DNA of 64,000 nt from Actinocatenispora sp036503555 (GTDB lineage: Bacteria > Actinomycetota > Actinomycetes > Mycobacteriales > Micromonosporaceae). The notes beneath the pieces were generated by a model that saw only the letters and a program-made list of their open reading frames with translations, searched no databases and was not told where the DNA came from. The stretch lies in contig DASXWQ010000098.1 in NCBI GenBank assembly GCA_036503555.1, positions 62,001 to 126,000 on the forward strand, in the 5' to 3' direction. Within the stretch, counting starts at the first letter, position 1. Each line of letters opens with the position of its first letter. Both the position numbers and the translations under genes were made by a program. Positions 51,821 through 64,000 of this stretch are shown here, piece by piece.

Positions 51821-52459
51821 ATGACTGCACCACCTGCCGGCCTGCCCGAGGACCGGCCCGATCAGAGTGCCGTGGACCAGGCGATTCCGCCGGTCGCGGT
51901 GGATTCCGCCGAGGCGCGGCCGATCCTCAACGAATCGGACCTGGCGCGCATCACGGCCCGGATCGCTCACCAGATCCTGGAAAAGACCCGTGGCGCAGAC
52001 CACACCGTGCTGCTCGGCATCCCGACCCGCGGCGTACCGCTGGCGCACCGGCTGGCCGAGCGGATCGCCGCGTTCGAGGGCGTCGACGTGCCGGTGGGCA
52101 CCCTCGACGTCACCCTCTACCGCGACGACCTGCGGCTGCACGGTACGCGCGCGATCGGCCCGACCGACCTGCCGCCGGGCGGCATCGACGGCCGGCGGGT
52201 CATCCTCGCCGACGACGTGCTGTTCTCCGGCCGTACCGTCCGGGCCGCGCTCGACGCGCTGAACGACCTGGGCCGGCCCAGCCAGGTGCAGCTCGCCGTG
52301 CTCGTCGACCGCGGCCACCGCCAGTTGCCGATCCGCGCCGACTACGTCGGCAAGAACCTGCCGACCTCGCTGGCCGAAAGCGTCCGGGTACTGCTGCGCG
52401 AGGTCGACGGCGACGACGCGGTGCTGCTGGCCAACCGGGCGACGGGGGAGGACCGATGA
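51821..52459 (+). CDS. pyrR: Bifunctional pyr operon regulator / uracil phosphoribosyltransferase PyrR
   Basis: A 212-residue RNA-binding protein with the PRPP loop VILADDVLFSGRTVRAA and LGIPTRGVPLAHRLA, as in PyrR of Bacillus and mycobacteria. It senses UMP and represses the operon by binding the leader described above. A 35-residue Pro/Asp-rich N-terminal extension precedes the conserved core. ATG 51821 lies 8 nt after AAGGAG. It overlaps pyrB by 4 nt. Confidence 0.95.
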   Translation: MTAPPAGLPEDRPDQSAVDQAIPPVAVDSAEARPILNESDLARITARIAHQILEKTRGADHTVLLGIPTRGVPLAHRLAERIAAFEGVDVPVGTLDVTLYRDDLRLHGTRAIGPTDLPPGGIDGRRVILADDVLFSGRTVRAALDALNDLGRPSQVQLAVLVDRGHRQLPIRADYVGKNLPTSLAESVRVLLREVDGDDAVLLANRATGEDR

Positions 52460-53370
52460 CCGGACACCTGCTGTCGGCGGCCGATCTGGACCGCGACACC
52501 GCCACCCGGATCCTGGACACCGCGACGGAGATGGCCACCGTGGCCGGCCGCGAGGTCAAGAAGCTGCCGACGCTGCGCGGCCGTACGGTGGTCAACCTGT
52601 TCTACGAGGACTCGACCCGCACGCGTACGTCGTTCGAGCTCGCGGCGAAGCGGTTGAGCGCCGACGTGATCAACTTCTCCGCGAAGGGGTCGAGCGTGTC
52701 CAAGGGCGAGAGCCTGAAGGACACCGCCCTGACGCTGCAGGCGATGGGCGCGGACGCGGTCGTGATCCGGCACTCGGCGTCCGGCGCGGCGCACCGGCTC
52801 GCGCGCTGGGTCGACGGCAGCGTCGTCAACGCCGGCGACGGTACGCACGAGCACCCCACCCAGGCGCTGCTCGACGCGTACACGATGCGGGAGCGGCTGG
52901 GGAAGCTCGACGGGGTGCGGGTCGCGATCGTCGGCGACGTGCTGCACAGCCGCGTCGCCCGGTCGAACGTGACGCTGCTGTCCACCCTCGGCGCCGAGGT
53001 GACCCTGGTGAGCCCGCCGACGTTGCTGCCGGTCGGGATCGACAGCTGGCCCGCCGCCGTCTCGTACGACCTGGACGCGGCGCTGCCCGACACCGACGCG
53101 GTGATGATGCTGCGGGTGCAGCGGGAACGGATGAACGACTCGTTCTTCCCGTCCGCCCGGGAGTACGCGCGGCGCTACGGGCTGGACGCGGCGCGGATGC
53201 GGGCGCTGCCCGAACACGCGATCGTCATGCACCCCGGCCCGATGAACCGGGGGATGGAGATCGCACCGGAGGTGGCCGACTCGGCCCGCTCCACGATCGT
53301 CGAACAGGTGGCCAACGGTGTCAGCGTCCGGATGGCCGTGCTGTACCTGCTGCTGGGGGGGAAGTCGTGA
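52456..53370 (+). CDS. pyrB: Aspartate carbamoyltransferase catalytic subunit
   Basis: A 304-residue enzyme for the committed step of pyrimidine synthesis. The carbamoyl-phosphate motif STRTRTSFE, the KGSS loop and the HPTQ motif are present. No PyrI regulatory subunit gene is nearby, as usual in actinobacteria. ATG 52456 and the stop both overlap neighbours by 4 nt. Confidence 0.96.
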   Translation: MTGHLLSAADLDRDTATRILDTATEMATVAGREVKKLPTLRGRTVVNLFYEDSTRTRTSFELAAKRLSADVINFSAKGSSVSKGESLKDTALTLQAMGADAVVIRHSASGAAHRLARWVDGSVVNAGDGTHEHPTQALLDAYTMRERLGKLDGVRVAIVGDVLHSRVARSNVTLLSTLGAEVTLVSPPTLLPVGIDSWPAAVSYDLDAALPDTDAVMMLRVQRERMNDSFFPSAREYARRYGLDAARMRALPEHAIVMHPGPMNRGMEIAPEVADSARSTIVEQVANGVSVRMAVLYLLLGGKS

Positions 53371-54656
53371 CCGCATACCTACTGAGGGGCGTCCGGGTCG
53401 TCGGGGGCGAGCCGACGGACGTGCTGATCCGCGACGGCGTCGTCGAGTCGGTCGGTACCGGCGCCGACGCGCCGGGCGCGACACGTGTCGACGCCGACGG
53501 GCTGGTCGCGCTGCCCGGCCTCGTCGACCTGCACACGCACCTGCGCGAGCCGGGCCGCGAGGACGCCGAGACCGTCGAGTCCGGTTCCCGCGCGGCGGCG
53601 CTCGGCGGGTACACGGCGGTGTGCGCGATGGCGAACACCGACCCGGTCGCCGACACCGCCGGCGTGGTCGAGCAGGTGTACCGGCTGGGGCGGGCCGCGG
53701 GGCTGGTCGACGTGCAGCCGATCGGCGCGGTCACCGTGGGCCTGGCCGGCGAGCGGATGGCGGAGCTCGGCGCGATGGCCGACTCGGCAGCCCGGGTACG
53801 CATCTTCTCCGACGACGGGCACTGCGTCGCGGACCCGCGGATGATGCGCCGCGCCCTGGAGTACGTGAAGGCGTTCGACGGGGTGGTCGCGCAGCACGCG
53901 GAGGAGCCGCGGCTGACCGTGGGCGCGCAGATGCACGAGGGCGAGTGGTCGGCGCGGCTGGGCCTGGAGGGCTGGCCGGCGGTCGCCGAGGAGGCGATCA
54001 TCGCCCGGGACGCGCTGCTCGCCGGGCACGTCGGCGCGCGCCTGCACATCTGCCACGTGTCGACCGCCGGCAGCGTGGAGATTCTGCGCTGGGCGAAGGG
54101 CCGGGGGATCCGGGTGACCGCCGAGGTCACGCCGCACCACCTGCTGCTGACCGACGGGCTGGCCGCCTCGTACGACCCGGTGTTCAAGGTGAACCCGCCG
54201 CTGCGTACCGACGAGGACGTGGCGGCGCTGCGGGCGGCGCTGGCGGAGGGCGTGATCGACGTGGTCGCCACCGACCACGCGCCGCACACCACGGAGGACA
54301 AGGAGTGCGAGTGGCCGTACGCGCGGCCCGGCATGCTCGGCCTCCAGACCGCCCTGCCGGTCGTGCTCGACACGATGGTCGAGCCCGGCCTGCTGGACTG
54401 GGACGGCGTGGCGGAGCGCATGTCGCGCCGGCCGGCGCGCATCGCGGGGCTGGCCGACCACGGCCGCGACCCGGCGCCGGGCGTGCCGGCGAACCTGACG
54501 CTGGTGGATCCGGCCGCGCGGATCACCGTCGATCCGGCGGAGCTGGCGTCGCCGAGCCGGAACACGCCGTACGCCGGGCGCCCGCTGCCCGGCCGGATCG
54601 TGGCGACGTTCCTGCGCGGTGCGGCGACGGTGCTCGACGGGAAGGCGCAGAAGTGA
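53367..54656 (+). CDS. pyrC: Dihydroorotase
   Basis: A 429-residue amidohydrolase, type I by length. The metal motif is LHTHLREPGRED, and ATDHAPHT carries the catalytic Asp. It cyclises carbamoyl aspartate. GTG 53367 overlaps pyrB. In this type the enzyme can associate with aspartate carbamoyltransferase, which would suit the absence of PyrI. Confidence 0.95.
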   Translation: MTAYLLRGVRVVGGEPTDVLIRDGVVESVGTGADAPGATRVDADGLVALPGLVDLHTHLREPGREDAETVESGSRAAALGGYTAVCAMANTDPVADTAGVVEQVYRLGRAAGLVDVQPIGAVTVGLAGERMAELGAMADSAARVRIFSDDGHCVADPRMMRRALEYVKAFDGVVAQHAEEPRLTVGAQMHEGEWSARLGLEGWPAVAEEAIIARDALLAGHVGARLHICHVSTAGSVEILRWAKGRGIRVTAEVTPHHLLLTDGLAASYDPVFKVNPPLRTDEDVAALRAALAEGVIDVVATDHAPHTTEDKECEWPYARPGMLGLQTALPVVLDTMVEPGLLDWDGVAERMSRRPARIAGLADHGRDPAPGVPANLTLVDPAARITVDPAELASPSRNTPYAGRPLPGRIVATFLRGAATVLDGKAQK

Positions 54657-55779
54657 CCACACGACAGACGGCGATCCTGGTCCTGGAGGACGGCCGCACC
54701 TTCACCGGCGAGTCGTACGGGGCGGTCGGGGAGACGTTCGGCGAGGCGGTGTTCAACACCGGCATGACCGGCTACCAGGAGACGCTGACCGACCCGTCGT
54801 ACCGCGGGCAGGTCGTGGCGATGACCGCGCCGCACGTCGGCAACACCGGCGTGAACCGGGAGGACGACGAGTCCGACCGGATGTGGCTGGCGGGCTACGT
54901 GGTGCGTGACCCGGCCCGGATCCCGTCGAACTGGCGGGCCACCGGCACGCTGGAGGACGAGCTGGCCGCCCAGGAGGTGGTGGGCATCGCCGGCATCGAC
55001 ACCCGGGCGCTCACCCGGCACCTGCGGGAGCGCGGCGCGATGCGGGTCGGTGTGTCCAGTGTGGACACCGACCCGGCGGCGCTGCTGGCGCGGGTGCAGG
55101 CGGCACCGCGGATGGCCGGGTCGAACCTGGTCGGCGAGGTCAGCACGGCCGAGTCGTACACGGTGCCGGCGGACGGCGCGCACCGGTTCACGGTGGCGGC
55201 GCTGGATCTCGGCATCAAGCGCAACACGCCGCGCCGGCTCGCCGCCCGCGGCGTCACCACGCACGTCCTGCCGGCGTCGTCCACCGCGGACGACGTCCTG
55301 GCGACGACGCCGGACGCGGTGTTCCTGTCCAACGGGCCGGGCGACCCGGCCACCGCCGACGAGCAGGTCGCGGTGACCCGGGAGCTGCTGTCGCGCGGGG
55401 TGCCGATCTTCGGCATCTGCTTCGGCAACCAGATCCTCGGCCGGGCGCTGGGCTTCGGCACCTACAAGCTCGCGTACGGGCACCACGGGATCAACCAGCC
55501 GGTCAAGGACCTCGCCACCGGCAAGGTCGAGGTGACCGCGCACAACCACGGGTTCGCGGTCGACGCCCCGCGCGGCAGCGCCACCGACACCGGGTACGGC
55601 ACGGTCGAGGTCAGCCACGTCTGCCTCAACGACGACGTGGTGGAGGGGCTGCGGGTCACCGCGGACGGGCGTACGCGGGCGTTCTCCGTGCAGTACCACC
55701 CGGAGGCGGCGGCGGGGCCGCACGACGCGGACTACCTGTTCGACAGGTTCGTCGAACTGATCGAGGGGGGCAGGGCCTG

Positions 55780-55780
<1 letters not shown>
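54653..55780 (+). CDS. carA: Carbamoyl-phosphate synthase small (glutaminase) subunit
   Basis: A 375-residue subunit. The N-terminal CarA domain begins AILVLEDGRTFTGESYG. The class I amidotransferase domain has the nucleophile in GICFGNQILG and the His/Glu pair near QYHPEAAAGP. It supplies ammonia to CarB. GTG 54653 overlaps pyrC, and the stop shares one base with carB. Confidence 0.96.
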
Positions 55781-59102
<3,322 letters not shown>

Positions 59103-59103
<1 letters not shown>

Positions 59104-60182
59104 TGTACGAGCGGCTGCTGCGCCCGGCGCTGTTCCGGCTGGGCGGCGGCGACGCGGAGGTCGCGCACGAGACGACGCTGCGCGCCCTGGCGGCCTGCGC
59201 CGGCGGGCCGGCCCGGCTCGCCGCGCTGTGGGCGGCCACCCGCCGCTACCGGTACCAGGCGCGGGCCGATCCACGCACGGTGTTCGGGGTCCGCTTCCCG
59301 AACCCGGTGGGCCTGGCCGCCGGCCTGGACAAGGACGGTCGGGCGCTGCCGGCGTGGCCGGCGTTCGGGTTCGGTTTCGTCGAGGTCGGCACGGTCACCC
59401 GGCACGCCCAGCCCGGCAACGACAGGCCGCGCCTGTACCGCCTGCCGGCCTCCGGCGGGTTGATCAACCGGATGGGCTTCAACAACGCCGGAGCGGCCGC
59501 CCTGGCGGCCCGGCTGGCCGCCCTGGGGCCGCTGCCGGCGCCGCTGGGCATCAGCCTCGGCAAGTCGAAGGTCACGCCGCTCGACGAGGCGGTGGAGGAC
59601 TACGTCGTCTCGCTGCGCACGCTGTACGCCTACGGCGACTACTTCGCCGTCAACGTCAGCTCGCCGAACACCCCGGGCCTGCGTACGTTGCAGGACGCCG
59701 GGCAGCTTGCCGAGCTGCTCGCGGCCCTGTCGGCGGAGGCCCGGTCGCTCGCCGCCGGGGGTACGCCCCGGCCGTTGCTGGTCAAGGTCGCGCCGGACCT
59801 GACCGACGAGGCGCTCGGCGAGCTGCTGGCGGTGTGCGCCGAGCGCGGTGTCGCGGGCCTGATCGCCACGAACACCACGCTGTCCCGGGACGGCCTGGCC
59901 GAGCCCGACCGTACGGTCGGCGCGCAGCCGGGCGGGCTGTCCGGCCGGCCGCTGGCCGAGCGCGCCCTGGCGGTCGTCCGGTTCGTCCGCCGGGAGGCGG
60001 GCGACACGCTGCCGGTGATCGGCGTCGGCGGCATCTCCGACGCACACGGCGCGTTGCGGATGCTCGACGCCGGTGCCAGCCTCGTGCAGCTCTACACCGG
60101 CTTCATCTACCGCGGGCCGGAGCTGGTCCGGCAGATCAACCGCGCCGTCGCCCAGACGGTGTACCGCCCGGGAAAGGGGTAG
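59103..60182 (+). CDS. pyrD: Dihydroorotate dehydrogenase, class 2 (quinone-linked)
   Basis: A 359-residue FMN enzyme. The N-terminal amphipathic helices (YERLLRPALFRLGG) attach to the membrane. NPVGLAAGLDKDG binds FMN, FAVNVSSPNTPGLR holds the class 2 catalytic Ser, and VGVGGISD is the phosphate loop. Electrons go to menaquinone. ATG 59103 overlaps the carB stop by one base. Confidence 0.95.
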
Positions 60183-60184
60183 CC

Positions 60185-61033
60185 ATGCCCGAGAACGCGT
60201 TCGGCGCCCGGCTGGACGCCGCGCTTGCCGCCCGCGGCGCGCTGTGTGTCGGGGTGGACCCGCACGCCGCCCTGCTGCGCGCCTGGGGCCTGCCGGACGA
60301 CCCGTCGGGGCTGGAGACCTTCGCCCGTACCGTGGTCGAGGCGCTGGCTGACCGGGTTGCCGTGCTCAAGCCGCAGTCGGCGTTCTTCGAACGCTTCGGC
60401 TCGCGCGGCATCGCCGTCCTGGAGACGGTGATCGCCGAGGCGCGCGCGGCCGGCGCGTTGGTCCTGCTGGACGTCAAGCGGGGCGACATCGGCTCCACGG
60501 CGCAGGCGTACGCCGACGCGTACCTGGACCCGTCCAGTCCGCTCGCCGTCGACGCCGTGACGGCCTCGCCGTACCTGGGGTTCGGGTCGCTGCGGCCGAT
60601 GATCGACACGGCCCTGGCGTACGACCGGGGGGTGTTCGTGCTGGCGTTGACGTCGAACCCGGAGGGGCCGTCGGTGCAGCACGCGGTGGCTCCGGACGGC
60701 CGTACGGTGGCGCAGGCGGTGCTCGACGAGGTCGCCGCGGTGAACGCCGGCGCGACGCCCCTGGGCTCGGTGGGCGTGGTCGTCGGGGCGACCGTCACCG
60801 GTGGTCCCGGTCACGATCTGGCGAAGGTGAACGGGCCGTTACTGGCGCCCGGCCTCGGTGCGCAGGGCGGTACGCCGGCGGATCTGGCGCGGGTCTTCGG
60901 CTCAGCGCTCGGCTGGGTACTCCCCTCATACTCCCGCGAAATACTCCAAAACGGACCCGATGTCGCGGCACTGCGTGACGCAGCAGACACCGTACGGCGG
61001 CATTGCGCTAGCGCTCTCGGTCGACCTGCGTGA
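60185..61033 (+). CDS. pyrF: Orotidine 5'-phosphate decarboxylase, type 2
   Basis: A 282-residue enzyme that forms UMP. The catalytic LDVKRGDIGSTA motif is near residue 97, and VLKPQSAFFERFG and ALTSNPEG are type 2 features. GGAAAGGGG precedes ATG 60185. The last 35 codons use visibly more A/T at third positions than the rest of the operon. It ends the pyr operon. Confidence 0.94.
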   Translation: MPENAFGARLDAALAARGALCVGVDPHAALLRAWGLPDDPSGLETFARTVVEALADRVAVLKPQSAFFERFGSRGIAVLETVIAEARAAGALVLLDVKRGDIGSTAQAYADAYLDPSSPLAVDAVTASPYLGFGSLRPMIDTALAYDRGVFVLALTSNPEGPSVQHAVAPDGRTVAQAVLDEVAAVNAGATPLGSVGVVVGATVTGGPGHDLAKVNGPLLAPGLGAQGGTPADLARVFGSALGWVLPSYSREILQNGPDVAALRDAADTVRRHCASALGRPA

Positions 61034-61097
61034 TGTGTTGCGCAAGAATGTGACGACGATGACACCACGCATTGCGAAACACGCGAGCGTGCCGGCG

Positions 61098-61127
61098 TTG
61101 CTTCCTGGTGCGATTGCCCGCTAGGTT
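61098..61127 (+). promoter_or_regulatory. Putative mihF promoter
   Basis: -35 TTGCTT (61098-61103) and -10 TAGGTT (61122-61127) are separated by 18 bp, giving a leader of about 50 nt. It lies in an unusually AT-rich gap between pyrF and mihF. Confidence 0.6.
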
Positions 61128-61185
61128 TCCCGCGCTGGTAGTTCATCCGTTTCGTAAGAGTCATACGCAACCCAAGGAGACCTTC

Positions 61186-61506
61186 GTGCCGCTCCCGTCG
61201 CTCACCCCTGAGCAGCGTGCTGCCGCGCTGGAGAAAGCGGCCGCCGCGCGCAAGGCCCGCGCTGAGTTGAAGGATCAGCTCAAGCGGGGGGACACGACGC
61301 TGTCCGAGGTGCTGAAGCAGGCCGACACCAACGAGGTGGTAGGCAAGCTGAAGGTCTCGGCGGTGCTCGAGGCGCTGCCCGGCATCGGCAAGGTGCGCGC
61401 CGCCCAGATCATGGAGCGGCTCCACATTGCCGACAGCCGGCGGCTGCGCGGGCTCGGCGAGCATCAGCGTTCTTCGCTGCTCGCCGAGTTCAGCGCCGCC
61501 GAGTAG
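61186..61506 (+). CDS. mihF: Actinobacterial integration host factor (mIHF/sIHF)
   Basis: A 106-residue nucleoid-associated protein. It starts with a helix (LTPEQRAAALEKAAAARKARAELKD, shown here only in outline) and ends with a helix-two-turn-helix region containing LPGIGKVRAAQIMERLHI. It binds and bends DNA and influences nucleoid structure. GTG 61186 is set by AAGGAG 6 nt upstream. pyrF-mihF-gmk-rpoZ is the standard actinobacterial order. Confidence 0.95.
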   Translation: MPLPSLTPEQRAAALEKAAAARKARAELKDQLKRGDTTLSEVLKQADTNEVVGKLKVSAVLEALPGIGKVRAAQIMERLHIADSRRLRGLGEHQRSSLLAEFSAAE

Positions 61507-61514
61507 GTGGCCGC

Positions 61515-61532
61515 GGCCGGGTCCGCCCGGCC
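61515..61532. terminator. Stem-loop after mihF
   Basis: Perfect 7-bp arms GGCCGGG and CCCGGCC with a TCCG loop, 8 nt past the mihF stop. No U tract. It would separate the abundant mihF mRNA from gmk. Confidence 0.5.
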
Positions 61533-61664
61533 AGCGACGTCAGGGGCCGTCAAGCCGACAGGTACCACGCCAGGTACGTGTCGACCGGGCGGCCTTTGCC
61601 GTGTCGGCGGCCAGGTGGGGGAGTTCCCTGCACGGGCCGTGACGGCGTTCGGTAGAAACAAGCC

Positions 61665-62258
61665 GTGACCGTTGACAGCGCATCCGCAGCACGTACCGCA
61701 CGGCTCACCGTCCTGTCCGGCCCGTCCGGCGTCGGCAAGGGCAGCGTGTACGCCCTCGTCCGGCAGCGGTACCCGGACGTCTGGCTGTCGGTGTCGGTGA
61801 CGACCCGCCGGCCGCGACCGGGTGAGGTGGACGGCCGGCACTACCACTTCGTCGACCGGACCGAGTTCGACCGGATGGCCGCCGCGGGCGAGCTGCTCGA
61901 ATGGGCCGAGTACGCCGGCAACGCGTACGGCACGCCGCGCGCCCCGGTGGAGCGGCGGTTGGCGGCCGGGCTGCCCGCGCTGCTGGAGATCGACCTGCAG
62001 GGCGCCCGGCAGGTACGCGCGGCGATGCCGGCAGCCCGCCTCGTCTTCCTCGCCCCGCCGAGCTGGGACGAGCTGGTACGACGGCTGGTCGGCCGGGGTA
62101 CGGAGGACGCGGACACCATCCGGCGCCGGTTGGAGCTGGCCCGCGACGAGCTGGCGGCCGAGTCGGAGTTCGACGTGACGATCGTCAACAACTCGGTCGA
62201 ACAGGCGGCGGCGGAGCTGGTCGCGTTGCTCGCACCGACGCCGAGTCAACAGCGCTGA
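61665..62258 (+). CDS. gmk: Guanylate kinase
   Basis: A 197-residue kinase converting GMP to GDP. The P loop GPSGVGKG is near residue 19, and SVSVTTRRPRPGEVDGRHYHFV is the GMP-binding region. EIDLQGARQVR and the lid follow. TAGAAA (61653-61658) lies 6 nt before GTG 61665, and there is no ribosome-binding site, so the mRNA may be leaderless. Confidence 0.95.
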   Translation: MTVDSASAARTARLTVLSGPSGVGKGSVYALVRQRYPDVWLSVSVTTRRPRPGEVDGRHYHFVDRTEFDRMAAAGELLEWAEYAGNAYGTPRAPVERRLAAGLPALLEIDLQGARQVRAAMPAARLVFLAPPSWDELVRRLVGRGTEDADTIRRRLELARDELAAESEFDVTIVNNSVEQAAAELVALLAPTPSQQR

Positions 62259-62325
62259 CGTGTCTCTGGTCACAGAACGCGAGGACAATTCGCCACCCAC
62301 GTCGTCGATCGTCACAACCTGTTGC

Positions 62326-62331
62326 TAGCAT
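62326..62331 (+). promoter_or_regulatory. Putative rpoZ -10 box TAGCAT
   Basis: TAGCAT lies about 84 nt before the rpoZ start, flanked by repeated CGATCGT sequences (62306-62312 and 62332-62338). No convincing -35 was found. Confidence 0.4.
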
Positions 62332-62414
62332 CGATCGTTCACACGGGTGGCAGCCGCCGTTCGCGGCGCCGACCACCGTCCATCCTCTGATCGCAGGCAT
62401 TGAGGTCGATCCGC

Positions 62415-62681
62415 GTGTCCGGAACCGTGGCCAGTCCCGAAGGAATCACCAACCCACCGATCGACGAGCTGCTTGAGAAGACGCCGTCGAAGTACGCGCT
62501 CGTCATCTTCGGCGCGAAGCGCGCCCGCCAGATCAACGCGTACTACTCGCAGCTCGGCGAGGGCCTCCTTGAATACGTGGGGCCGCTGGTGGAGACGACG
62601 CCGCAGGAGAAGGCGCTGTCGATCGCTCTTCGGGAGATCAACAGTGGGCTGCTCACCGCCGAGCCCACCAACGAAGCCTGA
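62415..62681 (+). CDS. rpoZ: RNA polymerase omega subunit
   Basis: An 88-residue omega subunit that supports beta' folding. NPPIDELLEKTPSKYALVIFGAKRARQINAYY is characteristic of actinobacterial omega and covers most of the N-terminal half. The start is uncertain among TTG 62400, GTG 62415 and GTG 62427; GTG 62415 has GAGG (62402-62405) upstream. A strong hairpin follows the stop. Confidence 0.93.
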   Translation: MSGTVASPEGITNPPIDELLEKTPSKYALVIFGAKRARQINAYYSQLGEGLLEYVGPLVETTPQEKALSIALREINSGLLTAEPTNEA

Positions 62682-62700
62682 AACACGCCACAAACCAGGT

Positions 62701-62743
62701 CGAACGACCCCGACCCGCGGACACCGCGGATCGGGGTCGTTCG
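62701..62743. terminator. Strong terminator hairpin after rpoZ
   Basis: 13-bp perfect arms (62701-62713 with 62731-62743) with an inner CCGCGG pair. CCGTTTC follows, giving a short T run. It separates rpoZ from coaBC. Confidence 0.8.
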
Positions 62744-62813
62744 CCGTTTCCGGCCGTGACCGTCCGCGTGGCGGGCGTGTGTGCGGGATCGGCGCGCGTG
62801 TGAGCATGGGGGC

Positions 62814-64000
62814 ATGACTCGTCAGATCGTGCTCGGGGTGTCGGGCGGCATCGCCGCGTACAAGGCGTGTGAGCTGCTGCGTCTCATGACCGAGGCCGGC
62901 CACGCGGTGCGCGTCGTACCGACCGCCGCGGCGTTGCGGTTCGTCGGGGCGCCGACGTGGGAGGCGCTGTCCGGGCGGCCGGTGCACACCGAGGTGTGGC
63001 AGGACGTACCGGAGGTGGAGCACGTCCGGCTCGGGCAGACCGCCGACCTGGTGCTGGTCGTACCGGCGACGGCGGACCTGCTGGCGCGGGCGGCGCACGG
63101 GCAGGCCGACGACCTGCTCACGGCGACGCTGCTGACGGCCCGCTGCCCGGTGCTGTACGCGCCGGCCATGCACACCGAGATGTGGGAGCACCCGGCCACC
63201 GTGGACAACGTGGCGACGCTGCGCCGGCGCGGCGCGATCGTGGTCGAACCGGACTCCGGCCGGCTGACCGGCCCGGACACCGGCAAGGGCCGCCTGCCCG
63301 CCCCGGCCGCCCTGTACGAGCTGGTCGAGCGGCTGCTCGCCGACCCGGCGCGTACGCCGGACCTGGCCGGGCGGCGGATCGTCGTCACCGCCGGCGGCAC
63401 CCGGGAGTATCTGGACCCGGTGCGGTTTCTGGGCAACCGGTCGAGCGGCAAGCAGGGGTACGCGTTCGCGCGCGCGGCGGTGGCCCGGGGCGCCGCCGTC
63501 ACGCTGGTCTCGGCGAACGTCGCGCTGCCGACCCCGGCCGGCGTGGAGCTGGTGCGGGTGGAGACGACCGAGGAGCTGCGCAAGGCGGTCGTGGCGCAGG
63601 CCGCCGACGCGGACGCTGTGGTGATGGCGGCGGCGCCGGCCGACTTCCGGCCCGCGGAGTACGCCACCAGCAAGATCAAGAAGACCGGCGGCGGCGCGCC
63701 GACGCTGGCGCTGGCCGAGACCGTCGACATCGCCGCGGAGCTGGGTGCCGCGAAGCGCCCGGGCCAGGTGCTCGTGGCGTTCGCCGCGGAGACCGACGAC
63801 CTGCTGGCGAACGCGGCGGCGAAGCTGTCCCGCAAGCGCGCGGACCTGATCGTGGCGAACCAGGTCGGCGTCGACCGCGGGTTCGGTACGGACACGAACG
63901 CGGCGACCGTGCTGGGCGCCGACGGAAGTACGACGGACTTGCCGGAAATGACCAAGGCCGAGATCGCTGACCGGGTGCTCGACCTCGTCGCGGCCCGCCT
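62814..64000 (+). CDS. coaBC: Bifunctional phosphopantothenoylcysteine decarboxylase/synthetase CoaBC (right-truncated)
   Basis: The first 395 codons are present, and the frame is still open at the window edge. The N-terminal CoaC flavoprotein domain (about 1-180) has GVSGGIAAYKA and PAMHTEMW. The CoaB domain begins near residue 190 (VVTAGGTREYLDPVRFLGN) and includes SSGKQGYA and KIKK. Together they make 4'-phosphopantetheine for CoA. ATG 62814 is 70 bp past the rpoZ terminator. metK would be expected next. Confidence 0.95.
   Translation, partial: MTRQIVLGVSGGIAAYKACELLRLMTEAGHAVRVVPTAAALRFVGAPTWEALSGRPVHTEVWQDVPEVEHVRLGQTADLVLVVPATADLLARAAHGQADDLLTATLLTARCPVLYAPAMHTEMWEHPATVDNVATLRRRGAIVVEPDSGRLTGPDTGKGRLPAPAALYELVERLLADPARTPDLAGRRIVVTAGGTREYLDPVRFLGNRSSGKQGYAFARAAVARGAAVTLVSANVALPTPAGVELVRVETTEELRKAVVAQAADADAVVMAAAPADFRPAEYATSKIKKTGGGAPTLALAETVDIAAELGAAKRPGQVLVAFAAETDDLLANAAAKLSRKRADLIVANQVGVDRGFGTDTNAATVLGADGSTTDLPEMTKAEIADRVLDLVAAR

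Noticed and set aside
61034..61185. AT-rich gap after pyrF as a possible attachment site or horizontal insertion
   Set aside because: Gene order across the gap is the conserved pyrF-mihF order, and the gap contains a plausible mihF promoter.

Overview
The window is high-GC actinobacterial chromosome, most likely from the Micromonosporaceae. Supporting signs are a strong G/C third-position bias, many GTG starts, near-continuous ATGA/GTGA stop-start overlaps, phosphatidylinositol mannoside (PIM) genes, a BldD regulator, an actinobacterial integration host factor, a bifunctional Rel, and several TANNNT -10 boxes placed 6-8 nt before a start codon, as in leaderless mRNAs. No tRNA, rRNA, CRISPR array, insertion sequence or phage gene was seen.

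Layout. 1-8458: end of a gene that is probably thrS, a HIT hydrolase, four inserted genes (hydroxyacid dehydrogenase, K+ channel, MarR regulator, EF-G2), then pgsA, a PatA-like acyltransferase and pimA. 8539-11659: small membrane protein, pdxS-pdxT (PLP synthesis), yebC. 11721-18609: ruvCAB behind a LexA box, yajC-secD-secF, apt. 18801-26794: rel, a 57-residue orphan, a membrane cyclophilin, a metallo-beta-lactamase hydrolase, hisS, aspS. 26846-37576: accessory segment with a short-chain reductase, a membrane protein, a sulfotransferase, a membrane protein with a histidine kinase and response regulator, a divergent TetR/FAD-monooxygenase pair, and dhaK-dhaL-dhaM whose DhaM carries a complete enzyme I. 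37622-49190: rarA, two small proteins, alaS, ruvX (yqgF), mltG, aroE, an A24 peptidase, aroC, a micro-ORF, aroK, aroB, aroQ. 49199-51628: SRPBCC gene with an 80-bp repeat leader, efp, nusB, bldD. 51779-61033: PyrR RNA element, then pyrR-pyrB-pyrC-carA-carB-pyrD-pyrF. 61186-64000: mihF, gmk, rpoZ, coaBC (truncated by the window end).

Most of the window is the conserved actinobacterial core recalled from mycobacteria and Streptomyces. It covers tRNA charging, Holliday-junction processing, protein export, the stringent response, shikimate and pyrimidine synthesis, and early phospholipid mannosylation. The most unusual content lies at junctions. These are a 34-bp palindrome combining the SOS operator with the ruvC ribosome-binding site, a four-half-site operator at 10-bp spacing, a duplicated 26-codon ORF bridging aroC and aroK, chained mini-ORFs in an 80-bp repeat ahead of the SRPBCC gene, and 18-bp direct repeats bracketing about 200 bp before dhaK. 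I found no clearly new multi-gene system. The DhaKLM variant and the TetR/monooxygenase pair are the best candidates for new biochemistry. All homology statements come from recognising motifs by eye; no search was run.
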